DNA from: Syntrophomonas wolfei subsp. methylbutyratica
GTDB taxonomy: Bacteria; Bacillota; Syntrophomonadia; Syntrophomonadales; Syntrophomonadaceae
Length of the DNA: 64,000 nt
NCBI RefSeq assembly: GCF_001570625.1
Contig: NZ_BBQT01000002.1
Coordinates: 124,001 to 188,000, forward strand
Reading direction: 5' to 3'
The first letter of the stretch is position 1. The number at the start of each line of letters is the position of its first letter. A model generated the notes under the pieces. The model made no database searches and was not told where the DNA came from. It worked only from the letters and a program-made list of their open reading frames with translations. The position numbers were made by a program, and so were the translations under genes. This document shows positions 43,860-54,687 of this stretch, one piece after another.

Positions 43860-45344
43860 TTGCCGTTACGGAAAAGAAAATTATTCTTTATAATCGTAAT
43901 AGCAGTTTTTCTAGCTGCTTATCTTATTTATATCCGGATGGGATCGCAGGCTTTGATTGAGACGCTGGCAACCGGTACCGCGAATAATGAGAATGAGCTG
44001 GTTTTTCCAGCTCCCGGTCAAACACTTTATAAGATGGGACTTTATCTGGATACCGGTAGGCGAACCATGTATGGAAATACGGTTTTACTAACCCGGAACA
44101 CTTCCGGCCAGGCCCTGAGCGAACTGTGGTTTACCGTCTATCCCAACGCCTTCAAGGATTCCCGGCACAGCCCTGCTCCATCTGAGGCTTATTATGCCGG
44201 ATTCAATGAAGGGTACCTCGATTTCCAGGAATTCAAGGTTAATGGGCAAAAGGTGGAATACTTCCCGGACGGGGTATCACTACAGGTGGTATTGCCCCGG
44301 GATATTGTTCCCGGGGAGGACATAAAGATTGAGATGCAATGGCAGGCCCAGATACCTAAATTAGCTTATCGTTATGGCAATAAGGGCGGAATCTATATGT
44401 TGGGTAATTTTTATCCCACATTGAATGTCTTGGGCAGGGACGGCTGGCATAATTCCTACAACTCCGCTTTTGGAGACCCCTTTTGCTTCCATTGTGCCGA
44501 TTATCAGGTTAGCTTGAGCCTGCCGGAAGGTTTCTTGATGGTATCAACAGGAAGCAAGCGGGAAACAATAGCAGAAGACAATGGCCGAGAAGTCCATTTT
44601 ATCGAAGCCCAGAATGTCCGTGACTTTTGCCTGGCGGTACTGTATGATTACAAAGAGTCAATTTATGGGCAAAATCGGCCCCAAATCATTTGTTATTCTC
44701 CGGCCAAAGAAAGTGAACTAGCGGGGCAGATTCTTAAACAATCGGCCCAGATTCTGAACTATTATGCCTGTAGCTGGGGTTCCTATCCCTATCTGGATTT
44801 CAAAATTGTTTTCGTTCCTATGCGCGGTTTTCATGGCATGGAATATTCCGGGTTAATCTTTTTGAGTGAAGAATTTTTGCAACCCAGAACTTATAAAGAT
44901 CATGGTGAGTTTATTTTGGCTCACGAGATAGCTCACCAATGGTGGTATGGGATGGTAGGCAATGATCAGCTAAAAGAGCCCTGGTTGGACGAAGGATTGG
45001 CCAACTGGAGCGCCTATAAGTACCTGAAAGAATATCAGGGGATTGAACCACCCTGCGGCAATGAATTCCAGAACGGGATTAATCTGGCGCAGGAAATGCG
45101 GGAAATCGTTTCCCGGCAGGAATACTACCGGATGGCCTACTCTGGAGGAGAGGCTTTCTGGTTTGCTTTAGAGAAAGAAATGGGAGAAGATACGGTTAAC
45201 AAGGTTTTACGCAGATACCTGGCTGATTTTCGCTTTAAAGTGGCCAGTACCGAGGATTTGCTGCTGGTTATTAAAAAAGAGGCCCGCCGGGATATGAGTG
45301 ATTATTTCCACAAATGGTCTCTGGATAAACCAGTATCTGACTAG
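43860..45344 (+). CDS. M1-family membrane zinc metallopeptidase
   Basis: 494 residues. N-terminal membrane anchor (about 6-24), then the gluzincin fold with GMEYSG (GAMEN-like), the zinc site HEIAHQWWYGMVGN...DEGLANW (HExxH, Glu 18 later) and the catalytic-Tyr region YYRMAYSGGEAFWFAL. Most of it lies outside the cell. M1 enzymes are aminopeptidases; this short form lacks the C-terminal helical arch of PepN. The TTG start has GGTGGAG before it; a GTG four codons earlier covers that site. Confidence 0.9.
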   Translation: MPLRKRKLFFIIVIAVFLAAYLIYIRMGSQALIETLATGTANNENELVFPAPGQTLYKMGLYLDTGRRTMYGNTVLLTRNTSGQALSELWFTVYPNAFKDSRHSPAPSEAYYAGFNEGYLDFQEFKVNGQKVEYFPDGVSLQVVLPRDIVPGEDIKIEMQWQAQIPKLAYRYGNKGGIYMLGNFYPTLNVLGRDGWHNSYNSAFGDPFCFHCADYQVSLSLPEGFLMVSTGSKRETIAEDNGREVHFIEAQNVRDFCLAVLYDYKESIYGQNRPQIICYSPAKESELAGQILKQSAQILNYYACSWGSYPYLDFKIVFVPMRGFHGMEYSGLIFLSEEFLQPRTYKDHGEFILAHEIAHQWWYGMVGNDQLKEPWLDEGLANWSAYKYLKEYQGIEPPCGNEFQNGINLAQEMREIVSRQEYYRMAYSGGEAFWFALEKEMGEDTVNKVLRRYLADFRFKVASTEDLLLVIKKEARRDMSDYFHKWSLDKPVSD

Positions 45345-45440
45345 AGTCGGAAAGGTATCCCGGTTAAACTATATCTGAGTTTGAAGTCTTCTCCCCACTT
45401 CCGCCAAAGCGAGGAGAAGAAAAAGCTCAGAGTTTCACCA

Positions 45441-45470
45441 GGCAAGCTGGATAGAACTGCCTGTTTATTA
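45441..45470 (+). terminator. Weak hairpin between convergent genes
   Basis: CAGGCA (45442) and TGCCTG around a 13-base loop, followed by TTTATT on the plus strand. Plausible end signal for the M1 peptidase transcript. Confidence 0.4.
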
Positions 45471-45833
45471 GACCTGGGCATCATGTTGCTTGAGTACTTG
45501 TAAAGCGTCCGGGACTCTTTCTTCATTGGTTACCATAGTAAGGAGAAAGGCGCTTTGGCCGGGAAGGTCATGACTCCCTGCCATGCCGCTTACTGAAGGG
45601 TCAGCCGCCATGAGTGGCGAAGGAACACGATCGTAAGCCCCGTTACCCATAATCATAGTAGCCAGAGAAGTCATATTATTATTGCCATATGCTTTAGAAT
45701 TGGGGGCGCTGGATACCCGGTCAATCTGGATTTCGTTATAACCTCTTTGTATCAGAATCTCCCGGGCTGCTTCGGCTTGGTTTTCCGTTGGGAAATAGGC
45801 CAGAATGGACTTTTCGCCTGGTTCAAGCTGCAT
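45468..45833 (-). CDS. Small protein, loosely like the YflT/general-stress N-domain
   Basis: 121 residues. The N-terminal 40 residues (SILAYFPTENQAEAAREILIQRGYNEIQI) fit a ferredoxin-like strand-helix-strand seen in general-stress YflT-type domains, and the C-terminus (AFLLTMVTNEERVPDALQVL) could close the fold. The middle (about 45-85) is Ser/Asn/Met-rich and probably disordered. AAGGAGG precedes the ATG. Divergent from argS. The family match is tentative. Confidence 0.7.
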   Translation of the reverse strand: MQLEPGEKSILAYFPTENQAEAAREILIQRGYNEIQIDRVSSAPNSKAYGNNNMTSLATMIMGNGAYDRVPSPLMAADPSVSGMAGSHDLPGQSAFLLTMVTNEERVPDALQVLKQHDAQV

Positions 45834-45936
45834 AATCTTACCTCCTTTCTGGAGTATTTTAATTTAAGTTTCTCTTAGTATTTTTGGCGTCCTGATAGAG
45901 AATATAGGTGGAAAAATCAAGATGAGGAGGACAAAA

Positions 45937-47616
45937 ATGAATCCCATACAAAGAGTGCTGGCTTCTTTGCACAGCATGGTGATAGAAGCATTGGAAAAGG
46001 CTAAATCCAGGGATTTAATAAAATTTGAGCAGATTCCGGAATTTCTTATTGAAGTTCCCCGGGAAAAGGAACATGGTGATTTTGCCTGCAATGTCGCTCT
46101 TTTAATGGCGCGCCAGGCCAGACAGGCTCCTCGCGTTATTGCTGAAGTGTTGCTGGAGCTGATGGAAACGAACGGGCGTCCGGTAGAGAAAATTGAAATT
46201 GCCGGAGCCGGCTTTATCAACTTTTTCCTGGATCGGAGCTGGCTTCATGATATCCCTTTAACTGTATACAACAGCAAGGATAAATACGGATTCAATGAAA
46301 AAAAAGCCAAAAAAGTGCAAGTGGAATTTGTCAGTGCTAATCCTACTGGGAATCTACATATGGGAAATGCTCGGGGAGGCGCTATCGGAGATACCCTGGC
46401 CAATATCCTGGAACGGGCCGGTTATGAGGTGGAGCGGGAATTCTATATTAATGATGCCGGCAACCAGATAGAAATATTCACCGATTCCATGGAGGCCCGC
46501 TATCTGCAATTAACGGGACATGATGTGCAATTTCCGGAAAACGGCTACGCCGGGCGGGATCTTATCGATACGGTCAGGAATATTATTGCTCGTTACGGCG
46601 AGGGTTTATATGATTTGCCCCGGGAGGAAAGGCGGCAGATAATAGTTGATTTTGCCCTGGAGGAGAAGATAGATTATATCAAGAAAACCCTGGCCAGCTT
46701 TGGCATCAGCTATGATGTATGGTTCAGTGAAAAAAGCCTGCATGAAAACGGTAAGATAATGGCGGTTTTTAATGAATTGCGGGAAAAGGGTTATATTTAT
46801 GAAAGCGAAGGAGCCTGGTGGTTTAAGTCCACCGCTTTTGGCGATGAGAAGGATGAAGTGGTTTTACGGGCCAATGGAATGCCTACTTATTTTATGGCCG
46901 ATATCGCCTATCACCAGAACAAGTTTGAACGGGGTTTTGACTGGGTTATAAATGTTTGGGGGGCTGACCACCACGGACACATCGCTCGCATGAAAGGGGC
47001 TATAGAAGCTCTGGGCTACGACCCGGCCAGGCTGGACATACTCTTGATGCAACTGGTCAGATTATACCGGGCCGGTAATATAGTACGGATGTCCAAACGA
47101 ACCGGAACCACCGTTTCCCTGGATGAGTTGATTGAGGATGTGGGCAAGGATGCCGCCCGCTTCTTTTTTGTAATGCGCAGCCCGGACAGCCATTTGGATT
47201 TTGACCTGGAATTGGCCCGGCAGAAGAGCCAGGAAAACCCGGTATATTATGTACAATATGCTCATGCCCGAATTTGCAGCATATTCAGGCAAGCCCGGGC
47301 CGAGGGTATTACCATGGCGGGGATAGATGAAATTGATATTTCCTGCTTAAAGGAAGAGGAAGAATTGGCAATTTTGAGGAAAATAGCGGATTTCCCCGAA
47401 GAAATCTCTATAGCCGCCAGGACCCTGGCCCCCCAGCGGATAGCCCGCTATGTATTGGATTTAGCCGCATTATTCCACAGCTTCTATAATCATCACCGGG
47501 TCTTGAATGATAACCGGGCCTTGCAGGATGCCCGGCTTTTGTTGATGGAAATAATCCGTATTACTATACATAATGCGTTGAATGTGCTGGGGGTTACTGC
47601 TCCCGAACAAATGTAG
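45937..47616 (+). CDS. argS: Arginyl-tRNA synthetase
   Basis: 559 residues. Class I signatures: [15 protein letters not shown] (HIGH-type) and [11 protein letters not shown] (KMSKS-type); the N-terminal Add-1 domain (about 1-95) binds the tRNA D-arm and the C-terminal helical domain the anticodon. Charges tRNA(Arg). The start MNPIQRV has GAGGAGG before it. No T-box leader fits in the 100 bases upstream. Followed at once by the delta-like gene. Confidence 0.97.
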   Translation: MNPIQRVLASLHSMVIEALEKAKSRDLIKFEQIPEFLIEVPREKEHGDFACNVALLMARQARQAPRVIAEVLLELMETNGRPVEKIEIAGAGFINFFLDRSWLHDIPLTVYNSKDKYGFNEKKAKKVQVEFVSANPTGNLHMGNARGGAIGDTLANILERAGYEVEREFYINDAGNQIEIFTDSMEARYLQLTGHDVQFPENGYAGRDLIDTVRNIIARYGEGLYDLPREERRQIIVDFALEEKIDYIKKTLASFGISYDVWFSEKSLHENGKIMAVFNELREKGYIYESEGAWWFKSTAFGDEKDEVVLRANGMPTYFMADIAYHQNKFERGFDWVINVWGADHHGHIARMKGAIEALGYDPARLDILLMQLVRLYRAGNIVRMSKRTGTTVSLDELIEDVGKDAARFFFVMRSPDSHLDFDLELARQKSQENPVYYVQYAHARICSIFRQARAEGITMAGIDEIDISCLKEEEELAILRKIADFPEEISIAARTLAPQRIARYVLDLAALFHSFYNHHRVLNDNRALQDARLLLMEIIRITIHNALNVLGVTAPEQM

Positions 47617-47629
47617 GAGGTGTGCCAAG

Positions 47630-47863
47630 ATGATACCAAGAAAAAAAAGCGAAGCTGACTGGGCGGTGGAAATACTGGTCAAAAAGCAAGAAGCTATGTT
47701 TTATGCGGAGCTGATTAAAGAAGTAGCCAGGATGATGGGGAAAAAAAATGACCCGACCAGCTTGACCTCAATTTATACCCGGATAAATATGGACAATCGC
47801 CTGGTATACCAGGGACAGGGCTTTTGGTATTTTGATACCAACCGGGTACGCCAGGATGCTTGA
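47630..47863 (+). CDS. RNA polymerase delta-like protein (HARE-HTH domain only)
   Basis: 77 residues. DWAVEILVKKQEAMFYAELIKEVARMM, TSIYTRINMDNRLVYQGQGFWYFD fits the winged-helix HARE-HTH fold of RpoE (delta). Bacillus delta is ~170 residues with a long acidic tail; that tail is missing here. Gene order (delta-pyrG...) is that of Bacillus, which supports the assignment. GGAGGTG before the ATG. Whether it still binds RNA polymerase is unknown. Confidence 0.8.
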   Translation: MIPRKKSEADWAVEILVKKQEAMFYAELIKEVARMMGKKNDPTSLTSIYTRINMDNRLVYQGQGFWYFDTNRVRQDA

Positions 47864-47892
47864 GCTGCTTTCAGAAAAGGAGGGATACTTTT

Positions 47893-48522
47893 ATGAAAAT
47901 AAGGTGGTTGGGACATGCCTCTTTTCTAATCGAAACCGGGAAAGAACGGATAATAACCGACCCTTTTGACGAAAGGGCCGGCTATGCTGTTTTTACGGAG
48001 ACGGTGGACATTGCTACCGTAAGTCATGAACACTGGGATCATAACGCGGTGGAGATTCTCGCCGGAAAGCCTCAAGTTATCCGGGGAGAAGGGGTATTTC
48101 GCCTGGGAGGTATAACTATTACGGGTTTTTCCTCCTTCCATGACCAGACCCAGGGCCGGGACCGGGGTAAAAACACCATATACAAGATATCGGCAGAAGG
48201 TATGGAACTGCTTCACCTGGGGGATTTGGGCCATATTCTTTCTCCCCGGGAAATCGAGGCCATAGGACGGGTGGATATTTTATTGCTTCCAGTGGGAGGA
48301 ACATATACCATTGATGCCCGGCAGGCTTTAGAAACCATGCAGCAACTAAATCCCAGGATTACCATACCGATGCATTACCAAACTCCGCATGTTAAAATAA
48401 GCCTGGCACCATTGGAGGCTTTTACCGGTCGATTGGAGCGGGTGGTAAAACGGCCCTTCCTGGAGATTACCCGGGAAGAGCTGCCGGAGGAACCCCTGGT
48501 GCTAGTATTGGATTACTTGTAG
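47893..48522 (+). CDS. UPF0173/YtkL-type metal-dependent hydrolase
   Basis: 209 residues of metallo-beta-lactamase fold: MKIRWLGHASFLIETGKERI, ATVSHEHWDHNAVE (metal motif with HEHWDH), HLGDLGHI and the C-terminal MHYQTPHVK. Single-domain, cytoplasmic. The reaction of this family is not established. AAGGAGGG before the ATG. It is inserted between delta and pyrG, which are adjacent in Bacillus. Confidence 0.88.
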   Translation: MKIRWLGHASFLIETGKERIITDPFDERAGYAVFTETVDIATVSHEHWDHNAVEILAGKPQVIRGEGVFRLGGITITGFSSFHDQTQGRDRGKNTIYKISAEGMELLHLGDLGHILSPREIEAIGRVDILLLPVGGTYTIDARQALETMQQLNPRITIPMHYQTPHVKISLAPLEAFTGRLERVVKRPFLEITREELPEEPLVLVLDYL

Positions 48523-48537
48523 CAGCAGTTTAACTAA

Positions 48538-50217
<1,680 letters not shown>

Positions 50218-50278
50218 ACAATAGTTAAACTGCCGTTCCGTCTCCTGAAGACCGATGACTTTTCTTAAGGGAGATCTT

Positions 50279-51379
50279 ATGTTTACTACCAGAATTATCG
50301 ATATAAAAGAAAAAGACCGCTATAAGCAATTTGTGGATTCCCACCCCCAAGGGCATTTTCTGCAATTATGGGAATGGGGCCAGGTTAAAAAAGGAACCGG
50401 CTGGGAATCCTTGCCCCTGGTATTGGAACAAGATGGTGAAATTAAAGCGTCTTTGTTAATTTTGAAAAGAAGACTGCCTCTACCCGGGCTGAAAAAATGC
50501 ATTTTCTATTCACCCCGGGGTCCGGTGGCAGATCCGGAAGACGAAGAGCAAATAACAGCCCTTTTCAACGGAGCCGCCCGGGTGGCCAGAGATGAAGGAG
50601 CTATTTTTCTAAAAATCGATCCCGATGTCTCCTGCAACAACCAGCATTTCCAGGAAATATTGCAAAGAGCCGGGTTTAAAAAGAACGAAACCGGTTTGAA
50701 TTTTGAAGGGGTTCAACCTAATTTTGTTTTTCGCCTGGACATCACCCCTACCGAGCTAAAACTATTGGAAAACATGCATAGCAAATGGAGATATAATATC
50801 AGACTGGCTGGGAAAAAAGGGGTCAAGGTAAGAAAAGCCGAGAGCAAAGAAGACCTGCGGCTATTTTATGAATTGCTTCAGGAAACGGCTCAGAGGGATA
50901 AGTTTTTGATTCGGGGTTATGAATATTTCGAGTGGATATGGGAATACATGGTGGAAAAAAAGCTGGCCGGTATATTTTTGGCTGAATACCAGGGAATGCT
51001 GGTGGCAGCTACCCTGGCTTTGATTAGCGCTGGGAAGGTCTGGTATCTTTATGGGGCTTCCAGCAACCTGCATCGCAATGTTATGCCTAACTATCTGATC
51101 CAATGGGAGATGATACAGTGGGCGCGCCAGCAAGGTTGTTCCATCTATGATTTCCGAGGCGTTTCCGGAGATCTGGATGAAGATAACCCTCTTTATGGAT
51201 TATATCGCTTTAAAAAAGGGTTCAATGGCGATTTGCTTGAATTTGTTGGAGAATGGGACAAGGTTTATTCTCCGCTTTTCTACTGGCTCTGGACCAAGGT
51301 CTTGCCTGTTTACCTCAAGCTGAGCCGGGCGTTGTTACGGCCCGGGAAAGGACAGGAGATGTCTGGTGAAGCAATTTAA
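50279..51379 (+). CDS. FemABX-type peptidyltransferase (lipid II aminoacyltransferase-like)
   Basis: 366 residues with the two GNAT-like halves of FemX: HPQGHFLQLWEWGQVKKGTG, SPRGPVADPEDEEQ, MHSKWRYNIRLAGKKGVKVR, and IYDFRGVSGDLDEDNPLYGLYRFKKGFNGDLLEFVGEWD near the end. Family members add an amino acid from tRNA to the lipid II stem peptide. GGGAG before the ATG. It overlaps the racemase start by 14 bases; both are cell-wall functions. Confidence 0.92.
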   Translation: MFTTRIIDIKEKDRYKQFVDSHPQGHFLQLWEWGQVKKGTGWESLPLVLEQDGEIKASLLILKRRLPLPGLKKCIFYSPRGPVADPEDEEQITALFNGAARVARDEGAIFLKIDPDVSCNNQHFQEILQRAGFKKNETGLNFEGVQPNFVFRLDITPTELKLLENMHSKWRYNIRLAGKKGVKVRKAESKEDLRLFYELLQETAQRDKFLIRGYEYFEWIWEYMVEKKLAGIFLAEYQGMLVAATLALISAGKVWYLYGASSNLHRNVMPNYLIQWEMIQWARQQGCSIYDFRGVSGDLDEDNPLYGLYRFKKGFNGDLLEFVGEWDKVYSPLFYWLWTKVLPVYLKLSRALLRPGKGQEMSGEAI

Positions 51380-52565
51380 GTATGATAAGTGGTTGGAGAT
51401 TGATATTGATGCAGTCAAGCAAAACCTGGAGGGGGTTAAATCTCTTCTGGATAGCAGTGTGCGCCTGCTGGCGGTGCTAAAGGCCAATGCTTATGGTCAT
51501 GGGGCAGTTAATATGGCTCGTTACCTGTATCAGAATGGGGTCGACTTTTTTGCGGTCAGCTTTTTATCTGAAGCCTTGGAATTGAGAAAGGCCGGAATAC
51601 GCTCCAGTATCCTGGTTTTTAGCCCGGTGGTGGATGAAGAACAGGTTAAGGAAGCGATTAAAAACCATATTACCCTCTCCATCAGCTCTTTATTTGACTG
51701 CCAGTTGCTTAATCAGGTCAGCCTGCGCCTTAACCAAGCCTTGAGAGTGCACCTGAAGGTGGATAGCGGGTTGGGACGATTTGGTTTCATTAATATGGAA
51801 GAAATCAGCGCAGCATGCCAGTCATTAAAGGAGAATAACTGCATATATATTGAAGGAATATACACCCATATGGCTGATGCGGCATCAGGGAACCCCGCTT
51901 ACACGGAAGAGCAGTTCCGCCGTTTTATGGAAATAGTAAATAAACTGGCTCAGGCTGGTTATAAGATTCCGCTGCGGCACTGTGCCAATAGCGCTATTTT
52001 TTTAAAATATCCCCATATGCATTTGGATGCCGTCCGTATCGGCACCCTTATTTCAGGGCAGTACCCGGCTGGAGATTTGCCCCGGCCAATGGAATTAATC
52101 GACCCTTTTCGCTTTAAATGCAAGATTATTTCCTTAAAAACCCTGAAAGCCGGAGACTATCTGGGTTATTCCCGCAGCTACCGCTTGAAAGAGGATGCGC
52201 AGATAGCGGTGATTCCTGTGGGTTATATGGATGGACTGGGGCTAAATGTCGGCAACAAAGCCGAGGGCTTCATTGATTTATTGAAAATTCTGCTTAAAAA
52301 CATTTTCTTTTATTATGATCTGGGTCGTTTTAAGTTGCAGGTGAAAATCCGGGATAGTTTATATCCCGTAAGGGGAAAGGTTTTTATGCAGATGGCTATG
52401 ATTGAAATACCGACTGACTTGGAACTGCATATCGGAGATGAGGTCGAAGTCCCGGTAAGAAAAACCCTGGTAGCCCGGGATCTGGTGAGAATTTATACTA
52501 AAGCCGGAGAAGCGGTAAAAATAGGGGATCAAGACGGTACTTCCTATATAGTTGAGGGGGACTGA
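51366..52565 (+). CDS. Divergent alanine racemase
   Basis: 399 residues, fold-type III PLP enzyme. VLKANAYGHG (PLP Lys39), LKVDSGLGRFGF, EGIYTHMADA, RHCANSAIFL and GYSRSYRLKEDAQIAVIPVGYMDGLGL match Alr. The C-terminal domain differs: the usual CMDQ-type motif reads VRGKVFMQMAMIEIP and an extra block (FIDLLKILLKNIFFYYDLGRFKL) precedes it. It converts L- to D-alanine for peptidoglycan, or possibly another L-amino acid. GTG start, AGGAG before it. I leave out a firm alr symbol because of the divergence. Confidence 0.85.
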   Translation: MKQFKYDKWLEIDIDAVKQNLEGVKSLLDSSVRLLAVLKANAYGHGAVNMARYLYQNGVDFFAVSFLSEALELRKAGIRSSILVFSPVVDEEQVKEAIKNHITLSISSLFDCQLLNQVSLRLNQALRVHLKVDSGLGRFGFINMEEISAACQSLKENNCIYIEGIYTHMADAASGNPAYTEEQFRRFMEIVNKLAQAGYKIPLRHCANSAIFLKYPHMHLDAVRIGTLISGQYPAGDLPRPMELIDPFRFKCKIISLKTLKAGDYLGYSRSYRLKEDAQIAVIPVGYMDGLGLNVGNKAEGFIDLLKILLKNIFFYYDLGRFKLQVKIRDSLYPVRGKVFMQMAMIEIPTDLELHIGDEVEVPVRKTLVARDLVRIYTKAGEAVKIGDQDGTSYIVEGD

Positions 52566-52566
52566 A

Positions 52567-53460
52567 ATGCATAAAAAACTGGTGGTTTTTCTTTTGCTGG
52601 CATTCCTTTTGCTAATGGCCGGCCTGTCCATTCGAGCTGTAAACCGCTTGGATCATGGTTCAACGCGGGAGGGGACAGCTACCATTGCTGTTGTTCAGAT
52701 TAATGGTCCCATCGGCGGGGTTTCCAGCTGGCTGGAAGACAGCAGTTCTACCGCCGGCGATATTATGGAGGCCATTAGAAAGGCGGGCAAGCGCGAGGAT
52801 ATTAAAGCCGTAGTTGTGAGGATCGATAGTCCCGGTGGCAGTGCCGGGGCTTCACAGGAAATAGCCATGGAACTGGATCGCTTGCGGGAGAAGGGCAAGC
52901 CGATAGTTACTTCCATGGGAGATGTTTGTGCTTCCGGGGGCTACTGGATAGCCTGCAGCACCGATCATATAGTAGCCAACGGTGCCAGCATGACCGGAAG
53001 TATCGGTGTTATTATGCAGCTCAGCAACCTGGAAGGGCTTTATGGAAAACTGGGTATTCGAAACCAGACTATCAAGAGTGGTGAACATAAAGATATGGGC
53101 TCTTCCGCGAGAGAGCTGAGCGCGGAAGAGGAAAAAATCCTTCAGGCCTTGGTGGACGATTCTTACCAACAGTTTTTGGAGCAGGTGCAAAAAGGCCGCC
53201 AGGAAAAAATTGCAGCGGATAAATTGTTGGAAATTGCTGACGGGAGGATATTCACCGGCAAGCAGGCTTTGGAACTGGGGCTGGTGGATAGCCTGGGCAA
53301 TTATTATGATGCAGTACAACAAGCGGAGAAAATGGCGGGAATCAAGGGCGAAAGCAAGTTGGAAGTAATTAATGCCTTTAGCTGGTGGGATCGCTTTAAA
53401 CTGGGCATGCTTAATCCCAACATCTTCCAGCAGGGAGGATTTGCGGAGTTGAAGTATTAG
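52567..53460 (+). CDS. sppA: Signal peptide peptidase SppA
   Basis: 297 residues. One N-terminal membrane helix (about 5-23), then a ClpP-type fold with the catalytic Ser in MTGSIGVIMQL, the Lys in IKSGEHKDMGS and ASGGYWIA. This single-domain form with one anchor is the Bacillus type. Cleaves leftover signal peptides in the membrane. The ATG follows the alanine racemase stop after 1 base (GGGGGACTGAA before it). Confidence 0.94.
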   Translation: MHKKLVVFLLLAFLLLMAGLSIRAVNRLDHGSTREGTATIAVVQINGPIGGVSSWLEDSSSTAGDIMEAIRKAGKREDIKAVVVRIDSPGGSAGASQEIAMELDRLREKGKPIVTSMGDVCASGGYWIACSTDHIVANGASMTGSIGVIMQLSNLEGLYGKLGIRNQTIKSGEHKDMGSSARELSAEEEKILQALVDDSYQQFLEQVQKGRQEKIAADKLLEIADGRIFTGKQALELGLVDSLGNYYDAVQQAEKMAGIKGESKLEVINAFSWWDRFKLGMLNPNIFQQGGFAELKY

Positions 53461-53497
53461 GGTTTTTATTTATTCAGGGCCTTTAGGGGGGGCGCGT

Positions 53498-54082
53498 ATG
53501 ACTTTAACAGAAATGGTTTACGGTATCCTATTTCAACCAGTTTCGACCCTGCAATACCTGAGCCGGGAAAAACCTTTATCCCGGGCTATGCTGGTATTTG
53601 TATCGGTGCTGCTGTTTAATACGCTGGTAAATCAGGCTATATCCATGGCCAATATTGAAGAACTCCCCTTTTCATTGCCGGTTAATCTACTTTGGTTATT
53701 TGGCCTTATGGGGATAATATTTTCCATTCTGCTTCTTTTCTTAACAGCCGGTTTTTTTTCTCTTTTGAGCGAAGTTTTCTTCGGGCGCGCAAATGCCAGT
53801 GGATTGCTGGTTTGTTTAGGGTTTGCTTCAGTTCCCGGCATACTGGGACCGCCTTTGCAGTATGCTGCTATCCTAATAAAGCTGCCAGCCGGGGTAGTGC
53901 TTTTTCCTTTGATCAGCATAGTCTGGGTGATGATATTACAGGTAATGGCTCTGCGGGAATCATTGGAACTGGATACGGGTAAAGCAATTCTTTTATATAT
54001 ATTTCCATTGTTGTTAGTTATCTTGTTTTTGGCGATAATAACGGCATCCTTTATCTCCAGCTTCCCCTTTGCGGAGTTATAA
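53498..54082 (+). CDS. Yip1-family integral membrane protein
   Basis: 194 residues with five hydrophobic segments: AMLVFVSVLLFNTLVNQA, LPVNLLWLFGLMGIIFSILLL, LLVCLGFASVPGILGPPLQY, VVLFPLISIVWVMILQVMA and AILLYIFPLLLVILFLAIITAS. The Yip1 family is defined by this layout and the N-terminal YGILFQPVSTL. Function in bacteria is unknown. The stop codon lies in the family B repeat that follows. Last gene of the argS...sppA run. Confidence 0.85.
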   Translation: MTLTEMVYGILFQPVSTLQYLSREKPLSRAMLVFVSVLLFNTLVNQAISMANIEELPFSLPVNLLWLFGLMGIIFSILLLFLTAGFFSLLSEVFFGRANASGLLVCLGFASVPGILGPPLQYAAILIKLPAGVVLFPLISIVWVMILQVMALRESLELDTGKAILLYIFPLLLVILFLAIITASFISSFPFAEL

Positions 54083-54214
54083 CGAGGTGAAATATGTCCC
54101 CCGCTTTTTTAAGTGACCGGGTTCCTATTAACAAAATACAGGCGGCGGCAGGTTCTAATCCCTCACCTCGCTGCAGCGCTGTGTTGAAACTGCTCCGCAG
54201 TTTCTTCCGATGCT
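54077..54214 (-). repeat. Family B repeat, copy 3, empty site
   Basis: In complement: AGCATCGGAAGAAACTGC, hairpin GAAACTGC-gga-GCAGTTTC, CAACACAGCGCTGCAGCGAG, GTTAATAGGAACCCG, TTAAAAAAGCGGGGGACATA, CACCTCGTTATAA. The 47-bp module is absent exactly where copy 1 (10668-10808) has three: TTAAAGAA|GC there, TTAAAAAA|GC here. The stop codon of the Yip1 gene lies inside the repeat. Confidence 0.85.
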
Positions 54215-54287
54215 AAAAAAATTTACCCCAAATAAGGAGGATATTTTATACAAGTGAAGAAATAGATGGTAGATGTGGGGTGAAATA

Positions 54288-54659
54288 ATGAAGCGAAAAA
54301 TAATGATAGTGGATGACCAAAAAGGAGTAAGGCGCCTGTTGGAAGAGCTCTTTAAAAGAGAAGGCTGGGAGGTTTATGCTGCGGCGGACGGAAAGGAAGC
54401 TATTGAAAAAGTGGGTCAGTTTCAACCATCTATCCTCCTGATAGATATGAAAATGCCCAATATGAATGGACTGGAAGCTTCCCAAAAAATACTGGAGAAG
54501 CACCAGGGACTGGCAATAATAATGATGACGGCCTATGGGGAGATGGAAGTAGTAAAAAGGGCTCTCGAGTCAGGGGTCAGAAAGTGTATAACCAAGCCTT
54601 TTGATATTCTTTACTTGAGAGATGAAGTTAACCGAATAGTTGCGGAAGAGGTATCATAA
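54288..54659 (+). CDS. spo0F: Sporulation phosphorelay response regulator Spo0F
   Basis: 123 residues, a bare receiver. IMIVDDQKGVRRLLEELFKREGW (Asp pocket), ILLIDMKMPNMNGLEA (phospho-Asp), MMTAYGEME (Thr) and ITKPFDILYL (Lys) match B. subtilis Spo0F nearly position for position, including PFD and MTAYGE. It passes phosphate from sensor kinases to Spo0B. Gene order spo0F-fba is as in Bacillus. Start MKRKIM after GGGGTGAAATA. Confidence 0.93.
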   Translation: MKRKIMIVDDQKGVRRLLEELFKREGWEVYAAADGKEAIEKVGQFQPSILLIDMKMPNMNGLEASQKILEKHQGLAIIMMTAYGEMEVVKRALESGVRKCITKPFDILYLRDEVNRIVAEEVS

Positions 54660-54687
54660 ACAGGAAGATTTGAAAGAGGTGATATCG

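Noticed and set aside
45341-45526. 61-codon minus-strand frame at the end of the M1 peptidase gene
   Set aside because: Overlaps the unknown small gene and a hairpin region; no start context.
45834-45936. T-box leader before argS
   Set aside because: The gap of about 100 bases lacks the AGGGUGG-type T-box sequence and a terminator.
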